Assembly (NCBI RefSeq): GCF_900109205.1
Contig: NZ_FNZB01000001.1
Coordinates: 1,612,001-1,676,000 of the forward strand
Direction of reading: 5' to 3'
From: Sphingomonas sp. OV641
Lineage (GTDB): Bacteria; Pseudomonadota; Alphaproteobacteria; Sphingomonadales; Sphingomonadaceae
Length of the DNA stretch: 64,000 bases
A program made the translations under genes and the position numbers. Numbering within the stretch: the first letter of the stretch is position 1; each line of letters opens with the position of its first letter. The notes beneath the pieces were generated by a model. The model made no database searches. It was not told where the DNA came from and saw only the letters and a list, made by a program, of their open reading frames with translations. Shown in pieces: positions 9,249 through 18,538 of the stretch.

Positions 9249-9270
9249 GTCCAGCCCGGATCGAAATTTA

Positions 9271-9543
9271 TCAGTTAAGCGAATCCTTCAGCACCTTGCC
9301 CGCCTTGAACTTCGGCTGGCTGGATGCCTTGATCGTCATCGGCTCGCCCGTCCGCGGATTGCGGCCGGTGGATGCCTTGCGCTTGGTCACCGCAAAGGTG
9401 CCGAAGCCCACGAGACGCACTTCATCGCCCTTCTTCAACTGCGCGCTGATCGTATCGAACACGGCTTCGACGGCCCGGGTCGCATCGTTCTTTGCGAGCC
9501 CAGACACATTCGCAACCGCCGCGATCAACTCCTGCTTATTCAT
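9271..9543 (-). CDS. hup: HU family DNA-binding protein
   Basis: A 90-residue histone-like nucleoid protein that bends and compacts DNA as a dimer. The sequence has the full family pattern: MNKQELI start, helix-turn-helix dimer region, GFGTF in the beta-saddle, and the DNA-contacting arm RKASTGRNPRTGE with the intercalating proline (RNP). The length is exactly typical. ATG start at 9543, with GGGGGTCG about 5 bases upstream. A separate promoter (TTGACA) lies in the gap behind lon. The HU-downstream-of-lon order is widespread in proteobacteria. Confidence 0.97.
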   Translation of the reverse strand: MNKQELIAAVANVSGLAKNDATRAVEAVFDTISAQLKKGDEVRLVGFGTFAVTKRKASTGRNPRTGEPMTIKASSQPKFKAGKVLKDSLN

Positions 9544-9612
9544 GCAACGACCCCCGTTTCGCTGTGCGGATATTCAAAAAAGTGGATTCGGCCGCGCAGG
9601 GCCGGTCGTACC

Positions 9613-9641
9613 AGTAAGACGGCTGGCCGGTTCAGTGTCAA
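9613..9641 (-). promoter_or_regulatory. Predicted sigma-70-type promoter for HU gene
   Basis: On the minus strand a perfect -35 box TTGACA (9641-9636) is followed after 17 bases by CTTACT (9618-9613), a weak -10 that matches three of six consensus positions. The expected transcript start is about 60 bases before the HU ATG. The -35 box touches the U-tract of the lon terminator, so termination of lon and initiation of hup are packed together. Confidence 0.5.
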
Positions 9642-9645
9642 ACGA

Positions 9646-9677
9646 AACCACGGCGGCTGCGATGAACCGCCGTGGTT
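9646..9677 (-). terminator. Rho-independent terminator of lon
   Basis: A perfect 11-bp inverted repeat (AACCACGGCGG / CCGCCGTGGTT) with a 10-base loop lies about 26 bases after the lon stop codon. On the minus strand it runs into TTTCGTTT. It is a clear intrinsic terminator separating lon from the HU gene. Confidence 0.8.
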
Positions 9678-9702
9678 ACCGTTACCTTACAAGTCGATAG
9701 AC

Positions 9703-12099
9703 TTAATGATGAAGCTCGCCGCCGGCCGGTGCGATCGGCGCCGGAGGCTGTGCCGCCAGCTCGTCCGCATCGGTCCAGTCGATCGCCTCCAGCGGATCGG
9801 TAAGCGCCAGGCGAAGCACCTCGTCGACATGCGTGACAGGCACGATCTTCAGGCCGTCCTTGATGTTCTGCGGAATGTCCGCGAGATCCTTCTCGTTTTC
9901 CTGCGGAATGAGCACGGTGGTGATCCCGCCGCGCAGTGCCGCGAGCAGTTTTTCCTTCAGCCCGCCGATCGGCAGCACGCGGCCGCGCAGCGTTACCTCG
10001 CCGGTCATCGCCACCTCGCGCTTCACTGGCACGCCGGTCAGCGTGGAGACGATGCAGGTGACAAGGCCGATACCCGCCGACGGCCCGTCCTTCGGCACTG
10101 CGCCCTCGGGCAGGTGAACGTGGACGTCCTTGCGATGGAACAGGCTGGGCTTGATCCCATAGGACGGCGCGCGCGCCTTGATAAAGCTCATCGCCGTTTC
10201 CGCCGATTCCTTCATCACGTCGCCCAGCTTGCCGGTCAGCTTGATCGCGCCCTTGCCGGGCACCGTGACGCTTTCGATCGTCAGCAGTTCGCCGCCCACC
10301 TCGGTCCAGGCGAGGCCAGTGACGGCGCCGATCTGGTTTTCCTCTTCGGACAGGCCATGGCGGAACTTCTGCACGCCCGCGAACTCGTGGAGGTTCTCCG
10401 GCGTGATCGTGACGCTGGTCGCCTTGCCTTCCAGGATCTGGCGCAGCGCCTTGCGGGCGAGCTTGGCGATCTCGCGCTCCAGCGTACGTACGCCGGCCTC
10501 ACGGGTGTAGCGCTGGATCAGCGCGCGCAGGCCCTCGGGCGTCAGCGTGAACTCGCCGTCTTTCAGCCCATGCGCCTCGACCTGCTTGGCGATCAAATGC
10601 CGCTCGGCGATCTCCACCTTCTCGTCCTCGGTGTAGCCTTCGAGCCGGATGATCTCCATGCGGTCGAGCAACGGCTGCGGCAGGTTCAGCGTGTTCGCAG
10701 TGCACACGAACATCACGTCGCTGAGATCGATGTCGATCTCCAGATAGTGATCGTTGAACTTGCTGTTCTGCTCCGGGTCCAGCACCTCGAGCAGCGCGCT
10801 CGCCGGATCGCCGCGAAAATCCTGCCCCAGCTTGTCGATCTCATCGAGCAGGAACAACGGGTTCGCGGCGCCCGCCTTGCGCAGGTTCGTCACGATCTTG
10901 CCCGGCAGCGAGCCGATATAGGTGCGCCGGTGGCCACGAATCTCGGCCTCGTCGCGCACGCCGCCCAGCGACTGGCGAATGAACTCGCGCCCGGTCGCCT
11001 TCGCGATCGACTTGCCCAGCGAGGTCTTGCCCACGCCCGGCGGGCCGACGAGGCACAGGATCGGCCCCTTCAGCTTGTTGGTGCGCGCCTGAACCGCGAG
11101 ATATTCGACGATCCGGTCCTTCACCTTCTCCAGCGCATAATGATCCTCGTCGAGGATCGCCTGCGCGGCGGCGATGTCCTTTTTCAGCTTGCTCTTCTTG
11201 CCCCACGGCAGGCCGAGCAGCACGTCGAGATAATTGCGCACGACGGTCGCCTCGGCGCTCATCGGTGCCATGGTCTTCAGCTTCTTGAGCTCGGCGGTCG
11301 CCTTGGTACGTGCTTCCTTCGAAAGCTTGAGAGTCGCGATCTTCTGGGTCAGCTCGGCGACCTCGTCGCCCTCGCCTTCCTCACCCTCGTTGCCCAGCTC
11401 GCGCTGAATCGCCTTCAGCTGCTCGTTGAGATAATATTCGCGCTGCGTCTTCTCCATCTGGCGCTTGACGCGGCTCTTGATCTTCTTCTCGACCTGAAGG
11501 ACGCCCAGCTCGCCCTCCATAAAGGCGAACACCATCTCCAGCCGCCGCGCCGGATCGGTTTCGATCAGCAGCGATTGCTTGTCGGCCACCTTGATCGAGA
11601 TATTGCCCGCCACGGCATCGGCCAGGCGCGAGGCATCCTCAATCTCACCCAATTGCGAGGCGGTTTCCGCGGGCAGCTTGCGATTGAGCTTGGCATAATT
11701 TTCGAACTGGTCGATCACCGAACGCATCAGCGCGGAAATCTCGGTGCTTTCCGCCGTGACCTCCTCGATCGAGGTTACTTCGGTGGTCATGTAGGTGCCG
11801 GCATCCACCAGCCCGCCGAGCCGTCCGCGCTGCTTGCCCTCCACCAGCACGCGTACCGTGCCGTCGGGCAGCTTCAGCAGCTGCAGCACGGTTGCCGTCA
11901 CGCCGATGTCGTAAAGATCGTCTGCCTTGGGATCGTCTTCGGCCGGGTCGAGCTGCGCGACGAGGAAGATCTCCTTGTCGGCAGCCATGGCCGCTTCAAG
12001 CGCCGCCACGGACTTGTCGCGCCCGACGAACAGCGGCACGATCATGTGCGGAAACACCACGATGTCACGCAGCGGAAGAACGGGGAAGGTCTGGGTCAT
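9703..12099 (-). CDS. lon: Endopeptidase La (Lon protease)
   Basis: An ATP-dependent serine protease that degrades misfolded and regulatory proteins in the cytoplasm. I start it at ATG 12099 (GGAG 5 bases upstream; [12 protein letters not shown] is the usual N-terminus), giving 798 residues. The order is an N-terminal LON substrate-binding domain (about 1-200), a coiled-coil linker, and an AAA+ module with Walker [10 protein letters not shown] and Walker [10 protein letters not shown]. The protease domain carries the catalytic Ser at about residue 674 in KDGPSAG, with the Lys following in the [13 protein letters not shown] region. The length is typical. A longer frame to 12168 would add residues that no Lon family member has and would overlap the promoter. 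A heat-shock-like promoter sits about 43 bases upstream. Confidence 0.98.
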   Translation of the reverse strand: MTQTFPVLPLRDIVVFPHMIVPLFVGRDKSVAALEAAMAADKEIFLVAQLDPAEDDPKADDLYDIGVTATVLQLLKLPDGTVRVLVEGKQRGRLGGLVDAGTYMTTEVTSIEEVTAESTEISALMRSVIDQFENYAKLNRKLPAETASQLGEIEDASRLADAVAGNISIKVADKQSLLIETDPARRLEMVFAFMEGELGVLQVEKKIKSRVKRQMEKTQREYYLNEQLKAIQRELGNEGEEGEGDEVAELTQKIATLKLSKEARTKATAELKKLKTMAPMSAEATVVRNYLDVLLGLPWGKKSKLKKDIAAAQAILDEDHYALEKVKDRIVEYLAVQARTNKLKGPILCLVGPPGVGKTSLGKSIAKATGREFIRQSLGGVRDEAEIRGHRRTYIGSLPGKIVTNLRKAGAANPLFLLDEIDKLGQDFRGDPASALLEVLDPEQNSKFNDHYLEIDIDLSDVMFVCTANTLNLPQPLLDRMEIIRLEGYTEDEKVEIAERHLIAKQVEAHGLKDGEFTLTPEGLRALIQRYTREAGVRTLEREIAKLARKALRQILEGKATSVTITPENLHEFAGVQKFRHGLSEEENQIGAVTGLAWTEVGGELLTIESVTVPGKGAIKLTGKLGDVMKESAETAMSFIKARAPSYGIKPSLFHRKDVHVHLPEGAVPKDGPSAGIGLVTCIVSTLTGVPVKREVAMTGEVTLRGRVLPIGGLKEKLLAALRGGITTVLIPQENEKDLADIPQNIKDGLKIVPVTHVDEVLRLALTDPLEAIDWTDADELAAQPPAPIAPAGGELHH

Positions 12100-12141
12100 G
12101 AACACTCCGGTGCCGCTTCGAACAGGCGGCATGCTTCTTTT

Positions 12142-12168
12142 ATATGGGGTGCGCGGCGTTTCCATCAA
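12142..12168 (-). promoter_or_regulatory. Heat-shock (sigma-32-like) promoter for lon
   Basis: The minus strand reads CCCCATAT at 12149-12142, an exact match to the sigma-32 -10 element CCCCATnT. Upstream, TTGA at 12168-12165 can serve as the core of the -35 element, with about 15 bases between. The predicted start would give a leader of about 35 bases before the lon ATG. lon is a classic sigma-32 target, so motif and gene agree. The -35 match is partial. Confidence 0.6.
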
Positions 12169-12222
12169 TCATCGCGCAATGATCATGGAGCAAAGCGCCC
12201 ATTGATCGCATTTTAGGACCAC

Positions 12223-13950
12223 ATGATCTCTCCATCCCTGTGGCTGGCCGCCCTGCTCCTCCCCCCGGTATCGGCGCCCGGTCCGGCCGGCCTGCCACAA
12301 AAGGGCGAGCCGCCACTCACCGCACAGACGCAGATCTCCGGCGGCCCGCGCCCATCGGAGCAAACGGGCGTGACCTTTGACCATGCCGACCTGTCGATCG
12401 AGGTACGCCCGAAGCAGCGGCGGATCGAGGGATCGGCCACCCTGTCCTTCACCGCGCGCGCGCCGCTCGCCCGTCTCGTCATCGATCTGGACCGGAACCT
12501 GCCGGTGTCCGCCATCGCCATCGACGGGCAAGCGCTGCCAAAACGCGCCTGGTCGAACCCCGATGGGCAGTTAACCATCGCGCTTCCCCGCCCGCTCGCC
12601 GCGGGCGAGAAGGTCAGCGCCCGGATCGACTATGCCGGCACGCCGCATGTCGCGGTCAATCCGCCCTGGGCCGATGGCATGGTCTGGAGCACCACCGCCG
12701 ATGGCAAGCCATGGGTGGCCAGCACGACCGAGGGCTATGGCTGCGATCTGCTATGGCCCTGCCTCGATTTCCCTTCGGGCGAGCCGCGCGCCGTCGATCT
12801 GCACATTATCGTGCCGGCCGGGCTTAAGGCGCCTTCCAACGGTCGCCTCACCGGCGTCGAAACCTTTCCCGATGGCCGCACCCGCTGGAATTGGCAGGCG
12901 CGCCAGCCCAACACCTACGCCATCTCGCTGGCGGTCGGACCCTTCGAGGAGATCACTGGCACCTATCAGAGCCGCTACGGCAACAAGATTCCGCTCCACT
13001 ATTGGCATCTGCCCGGCAAGGAAGAGCAGGCGCGCGCGCTCTTCGCCGAATTCGCCCCTACCCTCGATTTCTTCGAAGAGATGATCGGCCCCTATCCCTT
13101 TGCGGACGAGAAGCTCGGCGTGGTCGAGACGCCGCACATGGGCATGGAGCACCAGACCATCAACGCTTACGGCAACAAATACGCCAAGGCGCCGGAGGGG
13201 TTCGACTGGCTGTTCCAGCACGAATTGAGCCACGAATGGTTCGCCAATCAGATGACGGTGGCGAACTGGGACGATTACTGGCTCCACGAGGGGTTCGCGC
13301 AATATATGCAGCCGCTCTACGGCCAGTGGCGCGAAGGCGACGCGCGCTACCTCGTCATGCTGGAAGCACAGCGCAATCGCATCACCAACATCGCGCCCGT
13401 GGTGCGCGACAAGCTGCTGACCGAGGAAGAGGTGTACGAGCCCACCAAGGGCGGCGCGGGCACCGACATCTATTTCAAAGGCGCCTGGACGCTCCACACG
13501 CTCCGTTGGCTGATCGGCGACCGTGCCTTCTTCGCCGCCACGCGCCGCCTCGTCTATGGCCGCCCCGATCCCCAGCCCGGCAACTTCACGCCGCGCTACG
13601 CCTCCACGCGCGAGTTCGAGGCGTTGGTCAGGGAGGAGGCCGGCCGCGATCTCGACTGGTTCTTCAACGCCTATCTACGCCGCGCCGCTTTGCCCGAACT
13701 GGTGGAGACACGCCAAGGCGACCAGCTCACGCTGGAATGGCGCGCCGGCGGCCCGTTCGCGATGCCGATCGAGGTGAAGGTCGGCGACCGCATCGAAAGG
13801 CTGACCATGGATGGCGGCCGCGGCGTGCTGACCATACCCGCCGGCGCCCATGTCGTGATCGACCCAATGGCCCGCGTCCTGCGGCGATCGGTCGCGGTGG
13901 AACAATTGCAGGCGTGGCAGGCCCGACAGACAGCGGCCGCTCGCCCATAA
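12223..13950 (+). CDS. M1 family zinc metallopeptidase, secreted
   Basis: A 575-residue aminopeptidase-like protein with a short N-terminal hydrophobic signal segment (LWLAALLLPPVSA). A beta-sandwich domain precedes the thermolysin-like catalytic domain. The zinc site is HELSH at about residues 333-337, with the third ligand Glu about 19 residues later in LHEGF. The exopeptidase motif appears as GMEHQ rather than the classic GAMEN, as in many bacterial M1 members. A conserved Tyr-containing region and a beta-rich C-terminus (about 480-560) follow. ATG start at 12223, with AGGA 5 bases upstream. It is divergent from lon. A role in periplasmic peptide turnover is likely; the substrate is unknown. 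Confidence 0.93.
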   Translation: MISPSLWLAALLLPPVSAPGPAGLPQKGEPPLTAQTQISGGPRPSEQTGVTFDHADLSIEVRPKQRRIEGSATLSFTARAPLARLVIDLDRNLPVSAIAIDGQALPKRAWSNPDGQLTIALPRPLAAGEKVSARIDYAGTPHVAVNPPWADGMVWSTTADGKPWVASTTEGYGCDLLWPCLDFPSGEPRAVDLHIIVPAGLKAPSNGRLTGVETFPDGRTRWNWQARQPNTYAISLAVGPFEEITGTYQSRYGNKIPLHYWHLPGKEEQARALFAEFAPTLDFFEEMIGPYPFADEKLGVVETPHMGMEHQTINAYGNKYAKAPEGFDWLFQHELSHEWFANQMTVANWDDYWLHEGFAQYMQPLYGQWREGDARYLVMLEAQRNRITNIAPVVRDKLLTEEEVYEPTKGGAGTDIYFKGAWTLHTLRWLIGDRAFFAATRRLVYGRPDPQPGNFTPRYASTREFEALVREEAGRDLDWFFNAYLRRAALPELVETRQGDQLTLEWRAGGPFAMPIEVKVGDRIERLTMDGGRGVLTIPAGAHVVIDPMARVLRRSVAVEQLQAWQARQTAAARP

Positions 13951-14041
13951 CATTCATCAATCCGCAGAGACACCGACAACGGGGACCGCCGCATCCCGTA
14001 CAATTCAACCGCGTGTGACGAGAGCAGCGGCAGTGCAAAAG

Positions 14042-14905
14042 CTATTGCTTAGCTTCGCGCGACTTCGACAGTATTTTGCGCAGATTGGCAATTTGGGTGG
14101 ATATCTCAGGCTCGCCACAGATTGCTCGATCGAATGGGTTCGGCGCATGCAGGCGAATACATGCTGATGCCACCTGTTGCCGCGGAATCATGTCGAGCGG
14201 TTCGACGCTCGCATCGCCACGCCTGATCACCGTGCGCAGCTTGGAAAGGTAGCCATTCCAGCCACGTTTCTCATCGATCCGCGTAAGCATTTCCTCAGCC
14301 TCGCGCCTCAAGCGTTCCGCCTTGCCAAACTGCTTCATCTGACGGGCGGCATTCGCAGCGCGCGCCTGAAGCCATACCCTGTCTGTGGTGGCAACCGTGG
14401 CATCCAGCGCACGCACTTCGCTGATGAACGTGTCCTGGTACCGCTCCAGGCGCGGATCGCCCGTCTCGCCATCCTCTCCGGCCAACTCGCCTGGCGACAC
14501 TTGCCAGATAGCGGAAAGGAGCAATCCGAGCGCCTGCGGCTTGGGCCGGCCCAGTGCCGTCGCGAGCCAGTAGGCACGATAATAGGTCGTATCGGCTTCG
14601 ACCAAGCGTTTGTACTCGCCATTTGTTATTAGGCCAGCGAGCTTCTGTGTCTCTGCTTCTGAAAACTTGTCGAACGCGATTAGTTTATTGCTCGGGCATT
14701 CAGGAACAGGAAGCGGAAACGGCAGATAGCTGTATGGCCGACCATCGGGTCGCTCGCCGTAAGTGCTGTACATCGACGGCTGCCATGCGGCGAATTGCTC
14801 GCCGCCTACTGGACAAGTCATGTACTCCGGACCGCCATGAAGCGGCGGAACTGGCGCGGGCGGCGCGGCTGGAACAGCTTGCAGGAGCAATGCGATCGAC
14901 AGCAA
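14042..14905 (-). CDS. Conserved hypothetical secreted protein
   Basis: A 287-residue product. The start is TTG 14905, chosen because GAGG lies 6 bases upstream and the next residues form a hydrophobic, signal-like stretch (LSIALLLQAVPAAPPAP). A CPVGG sequence near residue 31, with a second Cys about 38 residues later, resembles the metal-binding start of DUF2225-type proteins, but only one CPxG half is clear. The remainder is helical with tetratricopeptide-like character (RAANAARQMKQFGKAERLRREAEEML). No enzyme motif was recognised. It converges on the M1 peptidase gene. I do not assign a function. Confidence 0.75.
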   Translation of the reverse strand: MLSIALLLQAVPAAPPAPVPPLHGGPEYMTCPVGGEQFAAWQPSMYSTYGERPDGRPYSYLPFPLPVPECPSNKLIAFDKFSEAETQKLAGLITNGEYKRLVEADTTYYRAYWLATALGRPKPQALGLLLSAIWQVSPGELAGEDGETGDPRLERYQDTFISEVRALDATVATTDRVWLQARAANAARQMKQFGKAERLRREAEEMLTRIDEKRGWNGYLSKLRTVIRRGDASVEPLDMIPRQQVASACIRLHAPNPFDRAICGEPEISTQIANLRKILSKSREAKQ

Positions 14906-15125
14906 CCTTCACCTCTTCGTCCGTACCTTCCGGCGGAGGTATGCCGTCACTTGCACCGGCACAACGCCGTCCCGCGCATGATCATCGCCACAGCCGCTCT
15001 TCCCACTTCACGCCGGTCCGCCGCCCCGCTTTTACCTCATCCGCCGCAACCCGCTGACTGGTCCGGAAGCGTGACATGCTTTCCCGAGCAAAGCCGCGAA
15101 GCCGATGCGCCTCGTCTAACAGCCC

Positions 15126-17018
15126 TCACCCGAACAACCGCTTCAGGCTCCGTTCCAGCATCACGAACTGCCACAGCGTCCGCCCATGCTCCTCGCGCCC
15201 GGCGCGGTGCGTCTCCGCCAGTGACCGCAGCACTTCCATGTCGAACCAGCCCGTGTCGGCAAGCACGCGCGATCGAGACAGCGCCGCCGCTTCCCCGGCT
15301 AGCGGCCCGCGAAACCAGTCGCTCACCGGCGTGACGAAGCCCATCTTGGGGCGATAGAGGATGTCGCGCGGCAGATAGCGTTCCATGGCTTTCTTCATCA
15401 GCCACTTGCCCTCGCCGTGCCGCAGCCGCATCGATGCGGGCAGGCGGGCGGCGAAGGACACCAGCCTATAGTCGAGCAGCGGCTCGCGCGCCTCCAGGCT
15501 CACCGCCATGCTGGTCCGGTCGGTTTTCGCCAATATGTCGCCGGGCAGCCAGATCTTCATGTCGGCATATTGTGCCCGATCGATCGGGTCGCGCGCCGGC
15601 GCATCGCGCATCGCCGCAACATAGCGGTCCTCGGCGCGATGCCCGTTCAGCGCGCGCCGAGCGGCATCGTTGAACAGCCGTGCGCGCAGCGCGGGCGTGG
15701 TCACACCGACCGACCGGGCATAGGCCTCCGCGCCATCGTCGGCGAGCGCCAGCAGCGTTGTCTTCGCCCGCAGCGGGCGCGGCGCCCAGTCGGCTTTGGG
15801 ATAAAGGTCGCCCAGCGTGCCGAACACCTGGCTGCGGAATCGTACCGGCAACAGCGCGCGCACCCGCTCCTCCGCCGCCTGGAAGCGGTAGCGACGATAG
15901 CCGGCCATGATCTCATCCGCGCCATCGCCCGACAGCGCCACCGTCACCCTTTCGCGGGCGAGCGCGCAGACCTGATAGGTGGCCAGCGCCGACGCATCGG
16001 CAAACGGTTCGTCGAAAGCGGCGACCACGCGATCGATGAGGCCGAAATTCTCCGCATCCACCACACGCGTGTCATGATCCGTCCGGAACCGCTCCGCGAC
16101 CGCTGCGGCATAGGCCCGTTCGTCATGGCCGGCTTCCGCAAAACCGATCGTGCAGGTGCGCACCGCCTGCGGGCTCGCCTCCGCCATCAGCGCGACCACC
16201 GCGGAACTATCGACGCCGCCGGACAAGAAGGCACCAAGCGGCACATCGGCCACCAATCGCGACCGCACGGCTTCGCGCATATGGGCGATCAGCTCTTCTT
16301 CCAATGACTTGGCGGAGCCTTTTGCCCGGTCGGCGAAGGACACGTCCCACCATTTCACTGGCGCCGGCACCGGCTTGCCGCGCTGCACCAGGAGGTAATG
16401 GCCGGCCGGCAGCTTGCTCACCCCCGCCACGATGCAGGCATCGTCCGGCACATAGCCGAACGCGAGATAGTCCTCGATCGCGCGCAGATCCGGCACTCGC
16501 CGCATCAGAGGGTGTGCCAGCAAGCCCTTGAGCTCGGAAGAGAAAGCCAAAGCTCCATCGGCCAACCGCGTATAGTGCAGCGGCTTCACGCCCATCCGGT
16601 CGCGCGCCATGAACAACTGCTGAGTGCGGGCATCATGGATGACGAAGGCGAACATGCCGTTCAGCCGTTCCAGCATCCCCGGCCCCCAGGCAGCCCAGGC
16701 GGCAAGCAGCACCTCCGTGTCGCCTTCTGTCCGAAAGACCCATCCTTTTGCGCCAAGTTCGGCCCGTAGTTCACGATAATTGTAGATGCAGCCATTGAAG
16801 AGCACGGAGCACGCGCCCGTCTCGTCATGCATCGGCTGGGGGGATCCCTCCACGTCGATGATTGACAGCCGCCGATGCCCAAGCCCGACGCCCGGCGCCG
16901 TCCACACGCCTTCCCCGTCCGGCCCGCGCACCGCCATTGCCTCCGTCATCGCGCGGATGCGTGCCGGATCCACCGGCTTGGGCGTCTCGGGATAGTAAAG
17001 GCCGGCCAGCCCGCACAT
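15126..17018 (-). CDS. Asparagine synthase-like amidotransferase, XrtA locus
   Basis: A 630-residue two-domain enzyme. The N-terminal class II glutamine amidotransferase domain starts with the catalytic Cys2 (MCGLAGLY) and keeps the RGPDGEG and NGCIYNYRELR motifs. The C-terminal synthetase domain has the PP-loop LSGGVDSSAVVAL. Length and context match the amidotransferase family described as exosortase A system-associated (TIGR03108), which probably amidates a sugar or other glycan component rather than free aspartate. Its ATG shares one base with the XrtA stop codon (TGATG), so the two are translationally coupled. It is the last gene of the ten-gene run. The real acceptor is unknown. Confidence 0.93.
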   Translation of the reverse strand: MCGLAGLYYPETPKPVDPARIRAMTEAMAVRGPDGEGVWTAPGVGLGHRRLSIIDVEGSPQPMHDETGACSVLFNGCIYNYRELRAELGAKGWVFRTEGDTEVLLAAWAAWGPGMLERLNGMFAFVIHDARTQQLFMARDRMGVKPLHYTRLADGALAFSSELKGLLAHPLMRRVPDLRAIEDYLAFGYVPDDACIVAGVSKLPAGHYLLVQRGKPVPAPVKWWDVSFADRAKGSAKSLEEELIAHMREAVRSRLVADVPLGAFLSGGVDSSAVVALMAEASPQAVRTCTIGFAEAGHDERAYAAAVAERFRTDHDTRVVDAENFGLIDRVVAAFDEPFADASALATYQVCALARERVTVALSGDGADEIMAGYRRYRFQAAEERVRALLPVRFRSQVFGTLGDLYPKADWAPRPLRAKTTLLALADDGAEAYARSVGVTTPALRARLFNDAARRALNGHRAEDRYVAAMRDAPARDPIDRAQYADMKIWLPGDILAKTDRTSMAVSLEAREPLLDYRLVSFAARLPASMRLRHGEGKWLMKKAMERYLPRDILYRPKMGFVTPVSDWFRGPLAGEAAALSRSRVLADTGWFDMEVLRSLAETHRAGREEHGRTLWQFVMLERSLKRLFG

Positions 17019-18538
17019 CAGCGCATGATCTCGGCTGATACGCGGTCCAGCGCGCCGAGGTCCGCCCGGAACCGTGCCACCGCCCTCCTCGCATCATGGC
17101 CCGGCCGCTCTTCGGCGGAGAGATGCAGCGCCACCGCCCCCGGCTCCCCGCCGAGCAGCCGTGCCTTCAGCGTCGCCAGCTTGACCCTGACCGGGGCGCT
17201 CGTCACCGTCCCGTCCACGCGATACCAGGTCACCACGACCCGCTGCACCGGCCCGGGCGCCGTGATCCGCATCGCCGTTCCCCCGTCAATCGCCGGCGAG
17301 GACGCCACTCGCACCCAGCGGTCGCCCTCCCGCAGCACGCCCGTGCCATAGGAGATCACTTCCCTTCCCTCCTCCTGCCGCGCAAAGACAGCGACGGCGA
17401 GGTCCACTGCGTCGCCTCGATCATTGACATAGCGGCCGATCAGCCGGTGATCCGCGCTGGGATAGAATGGCGCCCATGGCGCGCGCGTGCTGAGCGGCGC
17501 GCGGCTCCAACCGGGCACCGCTGGCAGTTGAAGCTGCTGCGGCAAAGACTGCACACGCCCCCCGATCGCGGCCGCCCAGGAGACGAACAACGCCGGCGTT
17601 ACGACGCACAGCAAGGCTGGATGGATCGGCCCAATGCGATGCTGCGGCGGAGCGGAAAAGCGGGCGGGATCGAAGGCCGCGTCATCGGGCGCGCGATCAA
17701 ACCACCCCCACGCAACCGCCATCACCGCCGCCATGACCACGGCGAAGAACAGCCAGCCATAAACGAGGTGATCAAAGCCGGTCGCCGCCTCCAGCCCTAG
17801 AAATTGCGCTGCCCAGATGGTGCCGAACGCGCGTATGCCATTGGCGAGTATCGGCACCACAAGGGCAGCCGCCAGAAAGATCCCGCGTCGTCGCCATGAG
17901 CGGAAACAGGTGTTGGCCACCAGCGCACCAAATGCCAGCATCGACAGCACGAACTTGGAGCCGGAACATGCCTCGGCAACCTCGAAATAATAGGGCCCGG
18001 CATGGATCAGCACGCCTTCCACCGCTGCTGGCACGCCGGCGAGGTGGAGCAGCGGCATGACCATCGCCACCGTCACCTGCTGTAGCGGGGGCTCCAGCCA
18101 TGCGCCGAACGGCACCGCAAAGAACGCGTAAGACAGCGGAAATAGCAGCGCGCGCGCAACATGCGGCCCCAGGATTGCCACCACGCTGCCCTGCAAGACG
18201 ATCAGCACGCCGAAGTGCCGCGCACCCGCCACCCCGGCCGCTTCGCCCAGCAACCACCCGAACCCGCCCGCCGCAACCAAGGCAAGCCCCGGCCACCAGG
18301 CAGCGGGGTTCATCGCGCCGAGTTCGCGCCGCCGTATCCACACCAGCCAGCCGACCACCGGCAGGATAAACAGGCAATGGCCGTAGGTCGTGCTGGTCCA
18401 CCACATCCGCACCAGATCGGCGACGTCACGGTGGAACAGCGCCAGGACGCACAAGCATGAAGCGCCAAGCGCGGCCAGATGAACGCGCCATCCAGCGGCG
18501 ACCTCGTCAGCGCTTCGAAGCTGCACCGCAGGAGTCAC
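17018..18538 (-). CDS. xrtA: Exosortase A fused to an EpsI domain
   Basis: Membrane transpeptidase-like enzyme expected to recognise and cut PEP-CTERM sorting signals. The chosen GTG start at 18538 overlaps the preceding gene's stop by four bases (GTGA) and gives 506 residues. Residues 1-285 hold about eight membrane helices, with the exosortase catalytic residues visible: Cys191 in EACSGSK, Arg236 in NGIRAFG and His257 in GFDHLVYGW. From about residue 300 to the end lies a soluble EpsI-type domain, predicted to be periplasmic, that in many other species is a separate gene. A longer upstream frame exists but reads through the glycosyltransferase gene in another frame and is not used. No PEP-CTERM substrate gene lies in the window. 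Confidence 0.92.
   Translation of the reverse strand: MTPAVQLRSADEVAAGWRVHLAALGASCLCVLALFHRDVADLVRMWWTSTTYGHCLFILPVVGWLVWIRRRELGAMNPAAWWPGLALVAAGGFGWLLGEAAGVAGARHFGVLIVLQGSVVAILGPHVARALLFPLSYAFFAVPFGAWLEPPLQQVTVAMVMPLLHLAGVPAAVEGVLIHAGPYYFEVAEACSGSKFVLSMLAFGALVANTCFRSWRRRGIFLAAALVVPILANGIRAFGTIWAAQFLGLEAATGFDHLVYGWLFFAVVMAAVMAVAWGWFDRAPDDAAFDPARFSAPPQHRIGPIHPALLCVVTPALFVSWAAAIGGRVQSLPQQLQLPAVPGWSRAPLSTRAPWAPFYPSADHRLIGRYVNDRGDAVDLAVAVFARQEEGREVISYGTGVLREGDRWVRVASSPAIDGGTAMRITAPGPVQRVVVTWYRVDGTVTSAPVRVKLATLKARLLGGEPGAVALHLSAEERPGHDARRAVARFRADLGALDRVSAEIMR

Noticed and set aside
9706..12216. Very long open frame on the plus strand opposite lon
   Set aside because: It mirrors lon codons in high-GC DNA and has no family motif or ribosome site. 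Similar long antisense frames occur opposite argG, guaA and the rpoA region and are also shadows.
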